Shown here piece after piece: positions 26,264 through 33,800 of a DNA stretch of 64,000 nt. Origin of the DNA: Streptomyces omiyaensis (lineage in GTDB: Bacteria > Actinomycetota > Actinomycetes > Streptomycetales > Streptomycetaceae); assembly GCF_014650895.1 (NCBI RefSeq), contig NZ_BMVV01000006.1, positions 248,001 to 312,000 on the forward strand, given 5' to 3'. Position 1 is the stretch's first letter. Every line of letters starts with the position of its first letter. The notes under the pieces were generated by a model. It saw only the letters and a program-made list of their open reading frames with translations. It was not told the origin of the DNA and ran no database searches. A program made the position numbers and the translations under genes.

Positions 26264-27849
26264 ACGTCACGCTCGCCGACGAGCTGCTCGAACGACGGCG
26301 GGACAGCACGGCCGTCGCCGTCGTGGACCTCCAGACCGGCGAGCAGGTGTCCTACCGGACCCTCGCCCGGCGCGTCCAGGCCCTGACCGACCTGCTGGCC
26401 GGGCTCGGCGTCGGCCGGGGCGGGACCGTCGCCCTGGTGATGGACAAGTCCGCCGCCTCGGTGGCCGTCATGTGGGCCGCGCTGCGGCTCGGCGCCCGCT
26501 ACGCACCGCTGGACGAGTCGCTGCCGGCGGCCCGCGTCGGGCTGCTGCTCGGGAAGTGCGCGCCCACGGTCACCCTGGTCCAGCCCGCCCACCGCGCGCT
26601 GCTCGACGGCGCGCCGGCCGGGAAGGTGGTCACGGTCGGCGCGGACCCGGCGGACGGCGGCCTCGGCTGGGACCCCTCGGCCGAGGCCGAGCCCCGGCCG
26701 GCCGGGGTGCCCGGCCGGAGCCCCGAGGACCACGCGTACGTCGTCTTCACCTCCGGCTCGACCGGCTCGCCCAAGGGCGTGGTGATCAGCCACCGGTCGA
26801 TGTGCGCCCTGCTGGCCGGGGTGCAGGAGACCGTCGGCTTCGAGGAGGGCATGCGCTTCCTCAACGTGGCGCCGCTCTTCTTCGACGCCTCCGTCGTGGA
26901 CCTGTGGTCGACCTTCCTGGTCGGAGGCACCGTCCACCTCCTGCCCCGGCTGCGCATGCCCACCCAGGTCACCCGCGCGATCGAGGAGTGGCGCATCACC
27001 GACACGCTGCTGGTGCCGTCCGTGATCCGGATGCTGGTCGGCCGCTTCAGCGACGCCGCCCGGCGCGACCTCGGCTCGCTGCGGCGGCTGTGGTTCGGCG
27101 GCGAGTCGTGCCCGGTCTCGGTCCTGGAGGCGTTCTCCGCCCTCGTCCCCGGCCTGCGGTACGTGCACGGGTACGGACCCACCGAGACCACCCACAGCGC
27201 CACGCTCTTCCTCACCGACGCCCCGGGCGAGGACGGCGGGGAGTTCCTCCCCATCGGCCGTCCGCTGCCGGCCGTCGACGTCCTCGTCGTGGACGACGCG
27301 CTGCGGCCGGTGGACGACGGCGACACCGGCGAACTGCTCATCGGCGGGCCGCAGGTGATGGTCGGTTACTGCGGCGAGCCGGAGCGCACCGCCCGCTCCG
27401 TGGTCGAGCTTCCGGCCGGCTCGGGGAAGCGGTACTACCGGTCGGGCGACTACGTCCGCCGACGGCCGGAGGACGGGGCGCTGGTCTTCCTGGGGCGCCG
27501 CGACGACGCCCTGAAGATCAACGGCAACCTCGTCCACCTCTCCGAGGTCGAGGCCGCGACACTGGCCGCGGCCGGGGTGACGGACTGCTGCGCGGTGCCG
27601 GTGGCGCACCCCCTGACCGGCCGGGCGATCGTGCTCTTCGTCCTGGGCGCGCGGGACGGCGACACGGGCCCGCGCGAGGAGGAGCTGCGCCGCGAGCTGG
27701 CGCTGCGGCTGCCCGACTACATGATGCCGGCCAGGATCGAGTTCCCGGCCGACGGGGACGTGGGCCTGACGCCGACCGGGAAGCTCGACCGGGACCGGCT
27801 GCGGGAGACGGCGGACGCGGCCGGGGACGGGACGGGGGCGAGCCGGTGA
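26260..27849 (+). CDS. Free-standing NRPS-type adenylation enzyme
   Basis: 529 residues from ATG 26260 (ATGA overlap). AMP-forming domain motifs in order: A3 VFTSGSTGSPKG, A4 FFDASVVDLW with Asp209 at the position that binds the alpha-amino group, A5 GYGPTETT, A7 YRSGDYVRR, A8 GRRDDALKINGN and A10 PTGKLDRDR with the catalytic Lys. No condensation or carrier domain is attached. It therefore most likely activates an amino acid as aminoacyl-AMP and loads the carrier protein at 25399. The specificity pocket cannot be assigned to a known amino acid by eye. Confidence 0.9.
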   Translation: MNVTLADELLERRRDSTAVAVVDLQTGEQVSYRTLARRVQALTDLLAGLGVGRGGTVALVMDKSAASVAVMWAALRLGARYAPLDESLPAARVGLLLGKCAPTVTLVQPAHRALLDGAPAGKVVTVGADPADGGLGWDPSAEAEPRPAGVPGRSPEDHAYVVFTSGSTGSPKGVVISHRSMCALLAGVQETVGFEEGMRFLNVAPLFFDASVVDLWSTFLVGGTVHLLPRLRMPTQVTRAIEEWRITDTLLVPSVIRMLVGRFSDAARRDLGSLRRLWFGGESCPVSVLEAFSALVPGLRYVHGYGPTETTHSATLFLTDAPGEDGGEFLPIGRPLPAVDVLVVDDALRPVDDGDTGELLIGGPQVMVGYCGEPERTARSVVELPAGSGKRYYRSGDYVRRRPEDGALVFLGRRDDALKINGNLVHLSEVEAATLAAAGVTDCCAVPVAHPLTGRAIVLFVLGARDGDTGPREEELRRELALRLPDYMMPARIEFPADGDVGLTPTGKLDRDRLRETADAAGDGTGASR

Positions 27850-29240
27850 GCGAGGCGGTGAGCGGGGCGGAGGCGGCCCGCTTCGCGCGGTGCGGTGTGG
27901 TGACGGTGGTACCCCGGTCGGCCGGCGGTGCGGCGCTCGGCGACGATCCCGCGCTGCTCCTGCGGCACGGGGTGGAGGAGTTCCTGCCGGCCCCCGGCAC
28001 CGTGGACCGGCTGGCCGACGCGTATGCCCGCGAGGGCCTCGCCGTCGAGGCCAGGACCGGGGTGGGCCTCACCGTCTCGGGCCCCCCGGAGCTGCTCGCG
28101 GAGGTCTTCGGCCACCCGGTGCGGCCGGTGCGGAACAAGTACATCAGGGAGACCGTCCGCCACGAGTTCGCCGCCGCGGGCCCGCTCCGCTCCCGGCCCC
28201 ACCCCGAGCTGGTCGCGGAGGTGCGGGTGCCCCGCGCGGGCTTCGAACTGGGCGCCGGGGCGCCGCCCCCGCCCCGGGCCGCCCCGCCGCTGCCCCCCGA
28301 CCCCCGCCGTCTGCGCCTGCCCGAGGACGCGGTGCGCCTGGCGGGCGCCGGCCGGGCGCACGAGGCCGGGAACCGCGGCGACGGGGTCCGGGTGGTGATG
28401 GTCGACACCGGCCTGTACGCCCACCCGCACCACCGCGCCCACGGCTACCGCACGTCGGTCGTCCCCGCGCTGTCCGCCCTCGATCCCGCCGTGGACGAGC
28501 GCGGCCACGGCACCGCCATGTCCGCCCTGCTGCTCGCGGTCGCCCCGGCGGCCGAGCTCACCATGGTCAAGATGGCCTGCGAGAGCTTCTCCTTCCCGGT
28601 GGCCGCCTTCCAGCGGGCGGTGGAGCTGGCCCCGGACGTCATCTCGTGCAGCTGGGGCACCCTGCGCGCCGAACCCCACCTCCACCTGGAGGTCGCCGAC
28701 GCGGTGCGGCGCGGGATCACGGTCCTGTTCGCCGCCGGGAACGGGTCCACGGACCGGCGCACCGCCATGTTCCAGTCGGTGGCGACTCCGGGCGCGATCA
28801 CCGTCGGCGGCGTCCACGTCGCGCCGGACGGCCGCAGGCGCGCCGCGGACCTGGCGTCCAGCTACCGCTCGGACGTCTTCCCGGGCCGCCGGGTCCCCGA
28901 CCTCTCCGGGCCGTGCGGCATGCTGCCCCACGGCGACTACGTGGTGTTCCCGACCCAGCCGGGATGCATGTTCGACCGCCGCAACAGCGCCTACGACGAC
29001 ACCGCCCCGGACGACGGCTGGCTGGTCTCCAGCGGGACGTCCGGGGCGACGGCCTACGCGGCCGGGGTGGTGGCGCTCGCCGTGCAGCGGGGCGTCGGCA
29101 AGGGGCGGGCGCTGACCGCGGCGGACCTGGCGGACGCCTGTCTGCCGGTGACGGAGGGGCGGACCCAGACCGGCGACGCGTGCGGCGGGGTCTGCCCGAA
29201 CGAGGCGGTGGGCCTCGGCCTGCTCACGGCCCCGGCCTGA
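27846..29240 (+). CDS. Subtilase (S8 family) without signal peptide
   Basis: 464 residues from GTG 27846 (GTGA overlap), last gene of the operon. The first 160 residues are a distinct domain ending in a Pro-rich linker. Then follows a subtilisin domain with Asp187 (MVDTG), His221 (RGHGTA), oxyanion Asn299 (AAGNGS) and Ser399 (SGTSGATAYAAG; family consensus GTSMA). Cysteine-rich elements (GPCGM, QPGCMFD, GDACGGVCP) surround the catalytic Ser. There is no N-terminal signal peptide, so it probably acts in the cytoplasm. It may mature a peptide intermediate or another pathway protein, or act as a transpeptidase. It is not obviously a stray protease gene, since it is translationally coupled to the adenylation gene. 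Confidence 0.85.
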   Translation: MSEAVSGAEAARFARCGVVTVVPRSAGGAALGDDPALLLRHGVEEFLPAPGTVDRLADAYAREGLAVEARTGVGLTVSGPPELLAEVFGHPVRPVRNKYIRETVRHEFAAAGPLRSRPHPELVAEVRVPRAGFELGAGAPPPPRAAPPLPPDPRRLRLPEDAVRLAGAGRAHEAGNRGDGVRVVMVDTGLYAHPHHRAHGYRTSVVPALSALDPAVDERGHGTAMSALLLAVAPAAELTMVKMACESFSFPVAAFQRAVELAPDVISCSWGTLRAEPHLHLEVADAVRRGITVLFAAGNGSTDRRTAMFQSVATPGAITVGGVHVAPDGRRRAADLASSYRSDVFPGRRVPDLSGPCGMLPHGDYVVFPTQPGCMFDRRNSAYDDTAPDDGWLVSSGTSGATAYAAGVVALAVQRGVGKGRALTAADLADACLPVTEGRTQTGDACGGVCPNEAVGLGLLTAPA

Positions 29241-29258
29241 CCGGGCCGGGAGGGGAGT

Positions 29259-29287
29259 GCCCGCCCCCGGCCGGGCCGGGGGCGGGC
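29259..29287. terminator. Bidirectional terminator between convergent genes
   Basis: A perfect 13-bp GC stem, GCCCGCCCCCGGC (29259-29271) with its complement at 29275-29287 and a 3-nt loop, fills the 51-base gap between the subtilase and the leftward aminotransferase. Confidence 0.85.
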
Positions 29288-29291
29288 CCGC

Positions 29292-30377
29292 TCAGACGAG
29301 GCGCCGCATCCAGCCGTAGGGGTCCTCGGCGCGCCCGAACTGGATGTCCACCAGCTGACGGCGCAGCTTCATGGTGACCGAGTCCTCGGCGGCGGTGTCC
29401 GGGGCGGTCACCTCGCCGTCCTCCCAGACGAGGCGGCCGACGGGGGTGACGACGGCGCCGGTGCCGCAGGCGAACACCTCGCGGATCTCGCCGGTGCGGG
29501 CGCCCTCCTGCCACTCGCGGATGTCGACCTGCCGCTCCTCGACGTCGAGGCCGAGCTCCTTGGCGAGGGTGAGGATGGAGGCCCGGGTGACGCCCTCCAG
29601 GATGGTGCCGAGCTCCGGGGTGAGGAGCCGGCCGTCGCGGGTGACGAAGTACAGGTTCATGCCGCCGAGTTCCTCGACGTACCGCCCCTCGGCGGCGTCC
29701 AGGAAGCAGACCTGGTCGCAGCCGTGTTCGCCGGCCTCCAGCATGGGCGCGAGGCTGGCCGCGTAGTTGCCGCCGCACTTCGCCGCGCCGGTGCCGCCGC
29801 GTCCGGCCCGGGTGTACTGGCCGGAGAGCCAGATGGAGACGGGCTTCACGCCGCCGGAGAAGTACGGGCCGACCGGCGAGGCGATGACCATGTACGTCAC
29901 CTCGGCCGCGGGCCGCACCCCGAGGAACGCCTCGGAGGCGAACATGAACGGCCGCAGGTAGAGGCTCTGTTCGCCCTGGTCGGGCACCCAGTCGCGGTCC
30001 GCGCGCACCAGCTGCGTGACGGACTCGAGGAAGACCTCGACGGGCAGCTCCGGCAGGGCGAGCCGGCGGGCGGAGCGGTTGAAGCGCTCGGCGTTGGCCT
30101 CGGGCCGGAAGGTCCACACCGAACCGTCCGCGTGCCGGTAGGCCTTCATGCCCTCGAAGATCTCCTGCGCGTAGTGCAGGACGGCGGCGGCCGGGTGCAT
30201 CGGGATGGGGGCGAACGGCACGACGGCCGCGTCCCGCCAGCCGCCGTCCTTCGTCCAGACGACGCGGGCCATGTGATCGGTGAAGTACTGCCCGAACCGG
30301 GGGTCCTGGAGGATCTCGTCGCGACGGGCGCGGCTCGCAGGTGTGGGGTTGGCCTCGATCGTGAACCGCACACTCAT
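29292..30377 (-). CDS. ilvE: Branched-chain amino acid aminotransferase, complete
   Basis: 361 residues from ATG 30377. Catalyses the last step of Leu, Ile and Val synthesis, or the first step of their breakdown. Lys200 in GGTGAAKCGGNYAAS binds PLP; the EELGGMNLYFV Glu and the ACGTGAVV phosphate loop are present. It is closer to classical IlvE than the two operon paralogues. It may be the housekeeping enzyme, or a second copy kept with the locus for precursor supply or as a resistant target. It runs convergent to the operon and divergent from the acpS-like gene. Confidence 0.9.
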   Translation of the reverse strand: MSVRFTIEANPTPASRARRDEILQDPRFGQYFTDHMARVVWTKDGGWRDAAVVPFAPIPMHPAAAVLHYAQEIFEGMKAYRHADGSVWTFRPEANAERFNRSARRLALPELPVEVFLESVTQLVRADRDWVPDQGEQSLYLRPFMFASEAFLGVRPAAEVTYMVIASPVGPYFSGGVKPVSIWLSGQYTRAGRGGTGAAKCGGNYAASLAPMLEAGEHGCDQVCFLDAAEGRYVEELGGMNLYFVTRDGRLLTPELGTILEGVTRASILTLAKELGLDVEERQVDIREWQEGARTGEIREVFACGTGAVVTPVGRLVWEDGEVTAPDTAAEDSVTMKLRRQLVDIQFGRAEDPYGWMRRLV

Positions 30378-30470
30378 CGCGGTGGCCCTCTCGCTACTGT
30401 GGTGCTCTGTCGGGTGGCGGCAGGCACCCTAGTCCTGAGGGCGGTTGCGCGGCAAGGAGACGGATCGCGA

Positions 30471-30917
30471 GTGGGACCCCGCACGGAGTGGACGGAAGGC
30501 CTGGTCGGCAGGCGGGTCCTGTGCGTCGGGACGGACCTGGTGGACGTGGCCGACATCCGGGCCGCCCTGACCCGGCAACCACGCTTCCGGACCAAGGTGT
30601 TCACCGATGCGGAGCGCGCCTACTGCGACGTCCTCGGCGACCCGGCGGAGCGGTACGCGGTCCGGTTCGCGGCGAAGGAAGCGGTGCTGAAGGCCCTGGG
30701 AACCGGCCTCTCCGGTGCGGCCCTCACCGAGATAGAGGTCCTGCGGGCCCCCGGGGGCGCGCCCTCCCTCCTCCTCTCCGGCCGCGCGGCGGCCCTGGCG
30801 GAGGCGGCGGGCGTCCGCTCCTGGCTGGTCAGCCTCACCCACACGGCGACACGGGCGCACGCCCTGGTGGCGGGGGTCGGCGCCGAAGACCCGTGCCAGT
30901 TCCGGCCGTTCCGCTGA
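30471..30917 (+). CDS. AcpS-type 4'-phosphopantetheinyl transferase
   Basis: 148 residues from GTG 30471 with AAGGAG upstream. GTDLVDVADI (Mg-binding Asp) and RFAAKEAVLKALG (Glu and Lys of the active site) define the AcpS family, which transfers phosphopantetheine from CoA to a carrier-protein Ser. A separate AcpS for fatty acid synthesis is expected elsewhere in the genome. Being beside the locus, this one is a candidate activator of the carrier protein at 25399. The C-terminal PCQFRPFR extension is slightly unusual. Confidence 0.85.
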   Translation: MGPRTEWTEGLVGRRVLCVGTDLVDVADIRAALTRQPRFRTKVFTDAERAYCDVLGDPAERYAVRFAAKEAVLKALGTGLSGAALTEIEVLRAPGGAPSLLLSGRAAALAEAAGVRSWLVSLTHTATRAHALVAGVGAEDPCQFRPFR

Positions 30918-30984
30918 CCCGGGTCGATCACGGCCCGCCGGAGCTGCATGATGGCAGCGACGATTCCGAGGAAGTGGGGGAAGC

Positions 30985-31698
30985 ATGGGCCGGGACGAGC
31001 TCGGGGTGACCGAGCGGACGCGGTTGCGCCGGATGAGGGAGAAGGGGTCGCACCGGCGGGAGGACCTGGACGCCGTGCTGGCCGCCGGGTGGCTCTGCCA
31101 CCTGGGGGTGACCGTGGACGGCGTGCCGATGGTGGTGCCGACCGCGTACGGCGTCGACGGCGACCGGCTGTACGTGCACGGGTCGGTGGCCAGCCGGAGC
31201 CTCGTCCAGGCGCCGGGGAGCACGGTCTGCGTGACGGTGACCCACGTGGACGGGCTGGTGCTGGCCCGGTCGGTGTTCGAGCACGGGGTGAACTACCGGT
31301 GCGCCATGGTCTACGGCGTCCCCGAGCTGGTGACCGACCCGGAGGAGAAGCTGCGGGGCCTGCGGGCGCTGACCGAGCAGAGCAGCCCGGGCCAGTGGGA
31401 GTACGTGCGCCGGCCCAGCCGGAAGGAGCTGGCGGCCACCTCGCTGCTCGCGCTCGACCTCACCGAGGCGTCGGTGAAGACGCGGAGCGGGCCGCCGGAC
31501 GACGGCGACTCCGAGGACGCGGAGCTCGGGCTGTGGGCGGGGGTGCTGCCGGTGGTGACCACCTTCGGCACGCCGGTCCCCGACCCCGCCCTGCCGGAGG
31601 CCCTCGCCGGGGCCGTGCCCGGGCACATCGCCGACCGGGCGGGCCGCCGGGCCGACGTCGCGGTCCCGCGGGCCGCCGCGGAGGCCGGCGAGCGCTGA
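30985..31698 (+). CDS. Pyridoxamine 5'-phosphate oxidase-family flavoprotein
   Basis: 237 residues from ATG 30985 behind GGGGGAAG. The split-barrel pattern LAAGWLCHLGVTVDGVPMVVPTAYGVDGDRLYVHGS and NYRCAMVYGVPELV is typical of PPOX-class FMN or F420 proteins. The PNPOx active-site residues are not obvious, so the substrate is unknown. Monocistronic, downstream of the acpS-like gene; I see no link to the biosynthetic operon beyond position. Confidence 0.8.
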   Translation: MGRDELGVTERTRLRRMREKGSHRREDLDAVLAAGWLCHLGVTVDGVPMVVPTAYGVDGDRLYVHGSVASRSLVQAPGSTVCVTVTHVDGLVLARSVFEHGVNYRCAMVYGVPELVTDPEEKLRGLRALTEQSSPGQWEYVRRPSRKELAATSLLALDLTEASVKTRSGPPDDGDSEDAELGLWAGVLPVVTTFGTPVPDPALPEALAGAVPGHIADRAGRRADVAVPRAAAEAGER

Positions 31699-31792
31699 CG
31701 GCGGGGGCCCGTGCCGCGGTGGTGCGCGTGCCGCGGCGGGCGGGTGGCCCGCGGGCCGCGAGACCCGTCCCCCCGGCGGGGCGGCGGGCCGG

Positions 31793-32563
31793 TCACGGCG
31801 TGATCGCGAGGCGGTTCACGTGGGACGGGTCGGCCAGGACGTCGATCGAGGTGATCGGGCCGGCCGGGGCGGTGAAGCGGTAGACCGCGTCCGGGGCCGC
31901 GACGAGGCCCGGGGCGCCGTTCACCAGGACCGGGCGGCCCAGCGGCGCGCGGGCCGCCAGGACCCGGGCGACCGCCGGGGCGCCGTGGGCGGGCCGGACC
32001 CCGCCGCGTACGGCTCCGGGGTCGGCCCGCAGGACCGCGTCCGGGTCGAGCAGGGCGCGGAGGGCCGCCGTGTCGCCGTCCCGGGCGGCGGCGAGGACCG
32101 CCTCGACGGCCGCCCCGAGGCGCACCGGATCGGGGGCGGGCATCTCCTCGGTGCCCCGGGCCCGGGCCCGGGCGCGGGCGCCGATCTGGCGGACCGCCGC
32201 CGGGGCGCGCTCCAGCGCGGGGGCGAGCTCCTCGTAGGGGACGCCGAAGTCGTCGTGGAGGACGAGGACGAGCCGCTCCGCCGGGGTGGGGTCCGGCGCG
32301 TCCGAGACGCCGGACCACGGGTCCCAGGGGTCGGTGCGGCGGGCCTCCCGGGCCCTGAGCCGGCCGAGGCAGACCCGGGCGAGGACGGCCTCCGGGGAGG
32401 GGCCGGGATCGGGCACGGGGCCGGGGCCCCGGCGCGTGCGGGGGCCGGGGCCGTACGGGGCGAGGACGCGTTCCGCGGTCCGCACCGCCCCGTCCGCCTC
32501 GGGGACGGAGCCGAGCAGGGCGCGGGCCATGACCCGCAGCCGGGCGCGCGAGGCGGTGTCCAC
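31793..32563 (-). CDS. SigJ/ECF41-like sigma factor with SnoaL-type C-terminal domain
   Basis: About 256 residues. The N-terminal half is a reduced sigma factor: residues AERLVLVLHDDFGVPYEELAPAL followed by APAAVRQIGARAR give a recognisable region 4 helix-turn-helix, but region 2 is weakly conserved and very Pro/Arg-rich. The C-terminal half resembles SnoaL-like domains (AVEAVLAAARDGDTAALRALLDPDAVL), as in ECF41/SigJ proteins, where this domain modulates activity. Starting at GTG 32563, the gene begins one base after the stop of the upstream membrane-protein gene; a longer GTG start at 32602 would overlap it. It may be a degenerate regulator rather than a functional sigma. Confidence 0.65.
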   Translation of the reverse strand: MDTASRARLRVMARALLGSVPEADGAVRTAERVLAPYGPGPRTRRGPGPVPDPGPSPEAVLARVCLGRLRAREARRTDPWDPWSGVSDAPDPTPAERLVLVLHDDFGVPYEELAPALERAPAAVRQIGARARARARGTEEMPAPDPVRLGAAVEAVLAAARDGDTAALRALLDPDAVLRADPGAVRGGVRPAHGAPAVARVLAARAPLGRPVLVNGAPGLVAAPDAVYRFTAPAGPITSIDVLADPSHVNRLAITP

Positions 32564-32564
32564 G

Positions 32565-32948
32565 TCAGTCGCCGTGTCCGGTGCCTCCGCTGCCGAAGCC
32601 ACCGCTGGAGATGCCGCCCCACTTGCGCTTCTCCTCGCTGGGCGGGTCGGGCGAGGTCTCCGTGCCGCCGCCCTCCTTGAGCTGGTACGGCATGAGCCGG
32701 TGGGCGCCGTCGGTCTGCGGCATCTCCGCGGGCCGGCGGTACTCGGACATCTCTCCGGGGATCGCGCCGGTCTCCGGCCGGTGCGGTTGTTCCTCGGGCT
32801 CCGGGGGGCGGGACTCGCGGGTGCGGACCCGGTAGCCGAACCAGAAGGCCCCGATCAGGATGGCGACGAGGACCAGGCCGCCGATGACTTGTCCCAGACC
32901 CGACTGCCAAACCCCAGCAGCCAGGTTCTCTGCGCTGAAGGTGTTCAT
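32565..32948 (-). CDS. Small single-pass membrane protein, DUF6479-like
   Basis: 127 residues from ATG 32948. A short N-terminus, one hydrophobic segment (VIGGLVLVAILIGAFWFGYRV, about residues 22-42) and a hydrophilic Pro/Glu-rich tail with EEQPHRPE, RPAEMPQTDGAHRLMPYQLK and a Gly/Ser-rich end. This layout matches what I recall as DUF6479 of streptomycetes. One base separates it from the sigma-like gene downstream, so they are probably translationally coupled. Function unknown. Confidence 0.75.
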   Translation of the reverse strand: MNTFSAENLAAGVWQSGLGQVIGGLVLVAILIGAFWFGYRVRTRESRPPEPEEQPHRPETGAIPGEMSEYRRPAEMPQTDGAHRLMPYQLKEGGGTETSPDPPSEEKRKWGGISSGGFGSGGTGHGD

Positions 32949-33133
32949 ACCAACAGGATTACCCGATTCCGCTTCTCGGGATACGTGCGCGGGCGGGTTC
33001 GATGAAACATTTCCCCGCTCCCGTCGCGTCGAAGAGGTGTACAGCACGACAGCGGGGGGAGGCCGGTCGCCCACGGCGACCGGCCGTCACCCCCCGCGAC
33101 CACCGGACCGCGACCACCAGGGAGAGGAGGGGC

Positions 33134-33643
33134 ATGAGAACGTCCCGCGCGGACGAGTTCCTGGAGTTCGCCTCGGCGCGCACGGGCCAGCTGTTCCGCT
33201 CGGCCTGCCTGCTGACCAGCGGGGACGTCCACCTCGCCGAGGACCTCACGCAGGAGACGCTCGGGAAGATGTACGCCCTCTGGGGACGGACGTCCCGGAT
33301 CGGCAACCCCGCCGCGTACGCCCAGACCGTCCTCGTCCGCACGTTCCTCAGCCACCAGCGCCGCCGCTCCGCGACCGAGCGCCCGCTGGGCGAACTGCCC
33401 GACCACACCCCGGACGACGGCAGCGACCCCCTGCTGCGGATCGCCCTCCTCGACGCGCTCGCCGCACTGCCCCCGAAGGACCGGGCGGTCGTGGTGCTGC
33501 GCTACTGGGAGGACCGCAGCGTCGAGGAGACCGCCGACGCCCTGCACACCAGCTCGGCCGCCGTCCGCACCCGCACCTCGCGCGCGCTCGGCAAGCTGCG
33601 GCAGCGACTCGGCGGCAGCGTCGCGGAGTTCGCCGGCCGCTGA
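33134..33643 (+). CDS. SigE-family ECF sigma factor
   Basis: 169 residues from ATG 33134 behind GGAGAGGAGGGG. Region 2 (FRSACLLTSGDVHLAEDLTQETLGKMYALW) and region 4 (LDALAALPPKDRAVVVLRYWEDRSVEETADAL followed by SSAAVRTRTSRALGKLRQ) are complete. This is the SigE-like (SACE_1560-type) subgroup common in streptomycetes. The next gene encodes a membrane protein with a cytoplasmic N-terminus, probably its regulator. Confidence 0.9.
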   Translation: MRTSRADEFLEFASARTGQLFRSACLLTSGDVHLAEDLTQETLGKMYALWGRTSRIGNPAAYAQTVLVRTFLSHQRRRSATERPLGELPDHTPDDGSDPLLRIALLDALAALPPKDRAVVVLRYWEDRSVEETADALHTSSAAVRTRTSRALGKLRQRLGGSVAEFAGR

Positions 33644-33800
33644 GCGGGCCGCGTCACCGGCCGTCGCACCGGCCCGTGCCGCCGCACCGCCGAACTCCGC
33701 CCCTTTATAAGGGTGTTCGCGGACAACGCGCCTCACCGGTGTCCGCGAAGCCCGCCCCCTCCATCCCCTGCACCTCCCCAGCAGAGACGGTGATCCCGCC

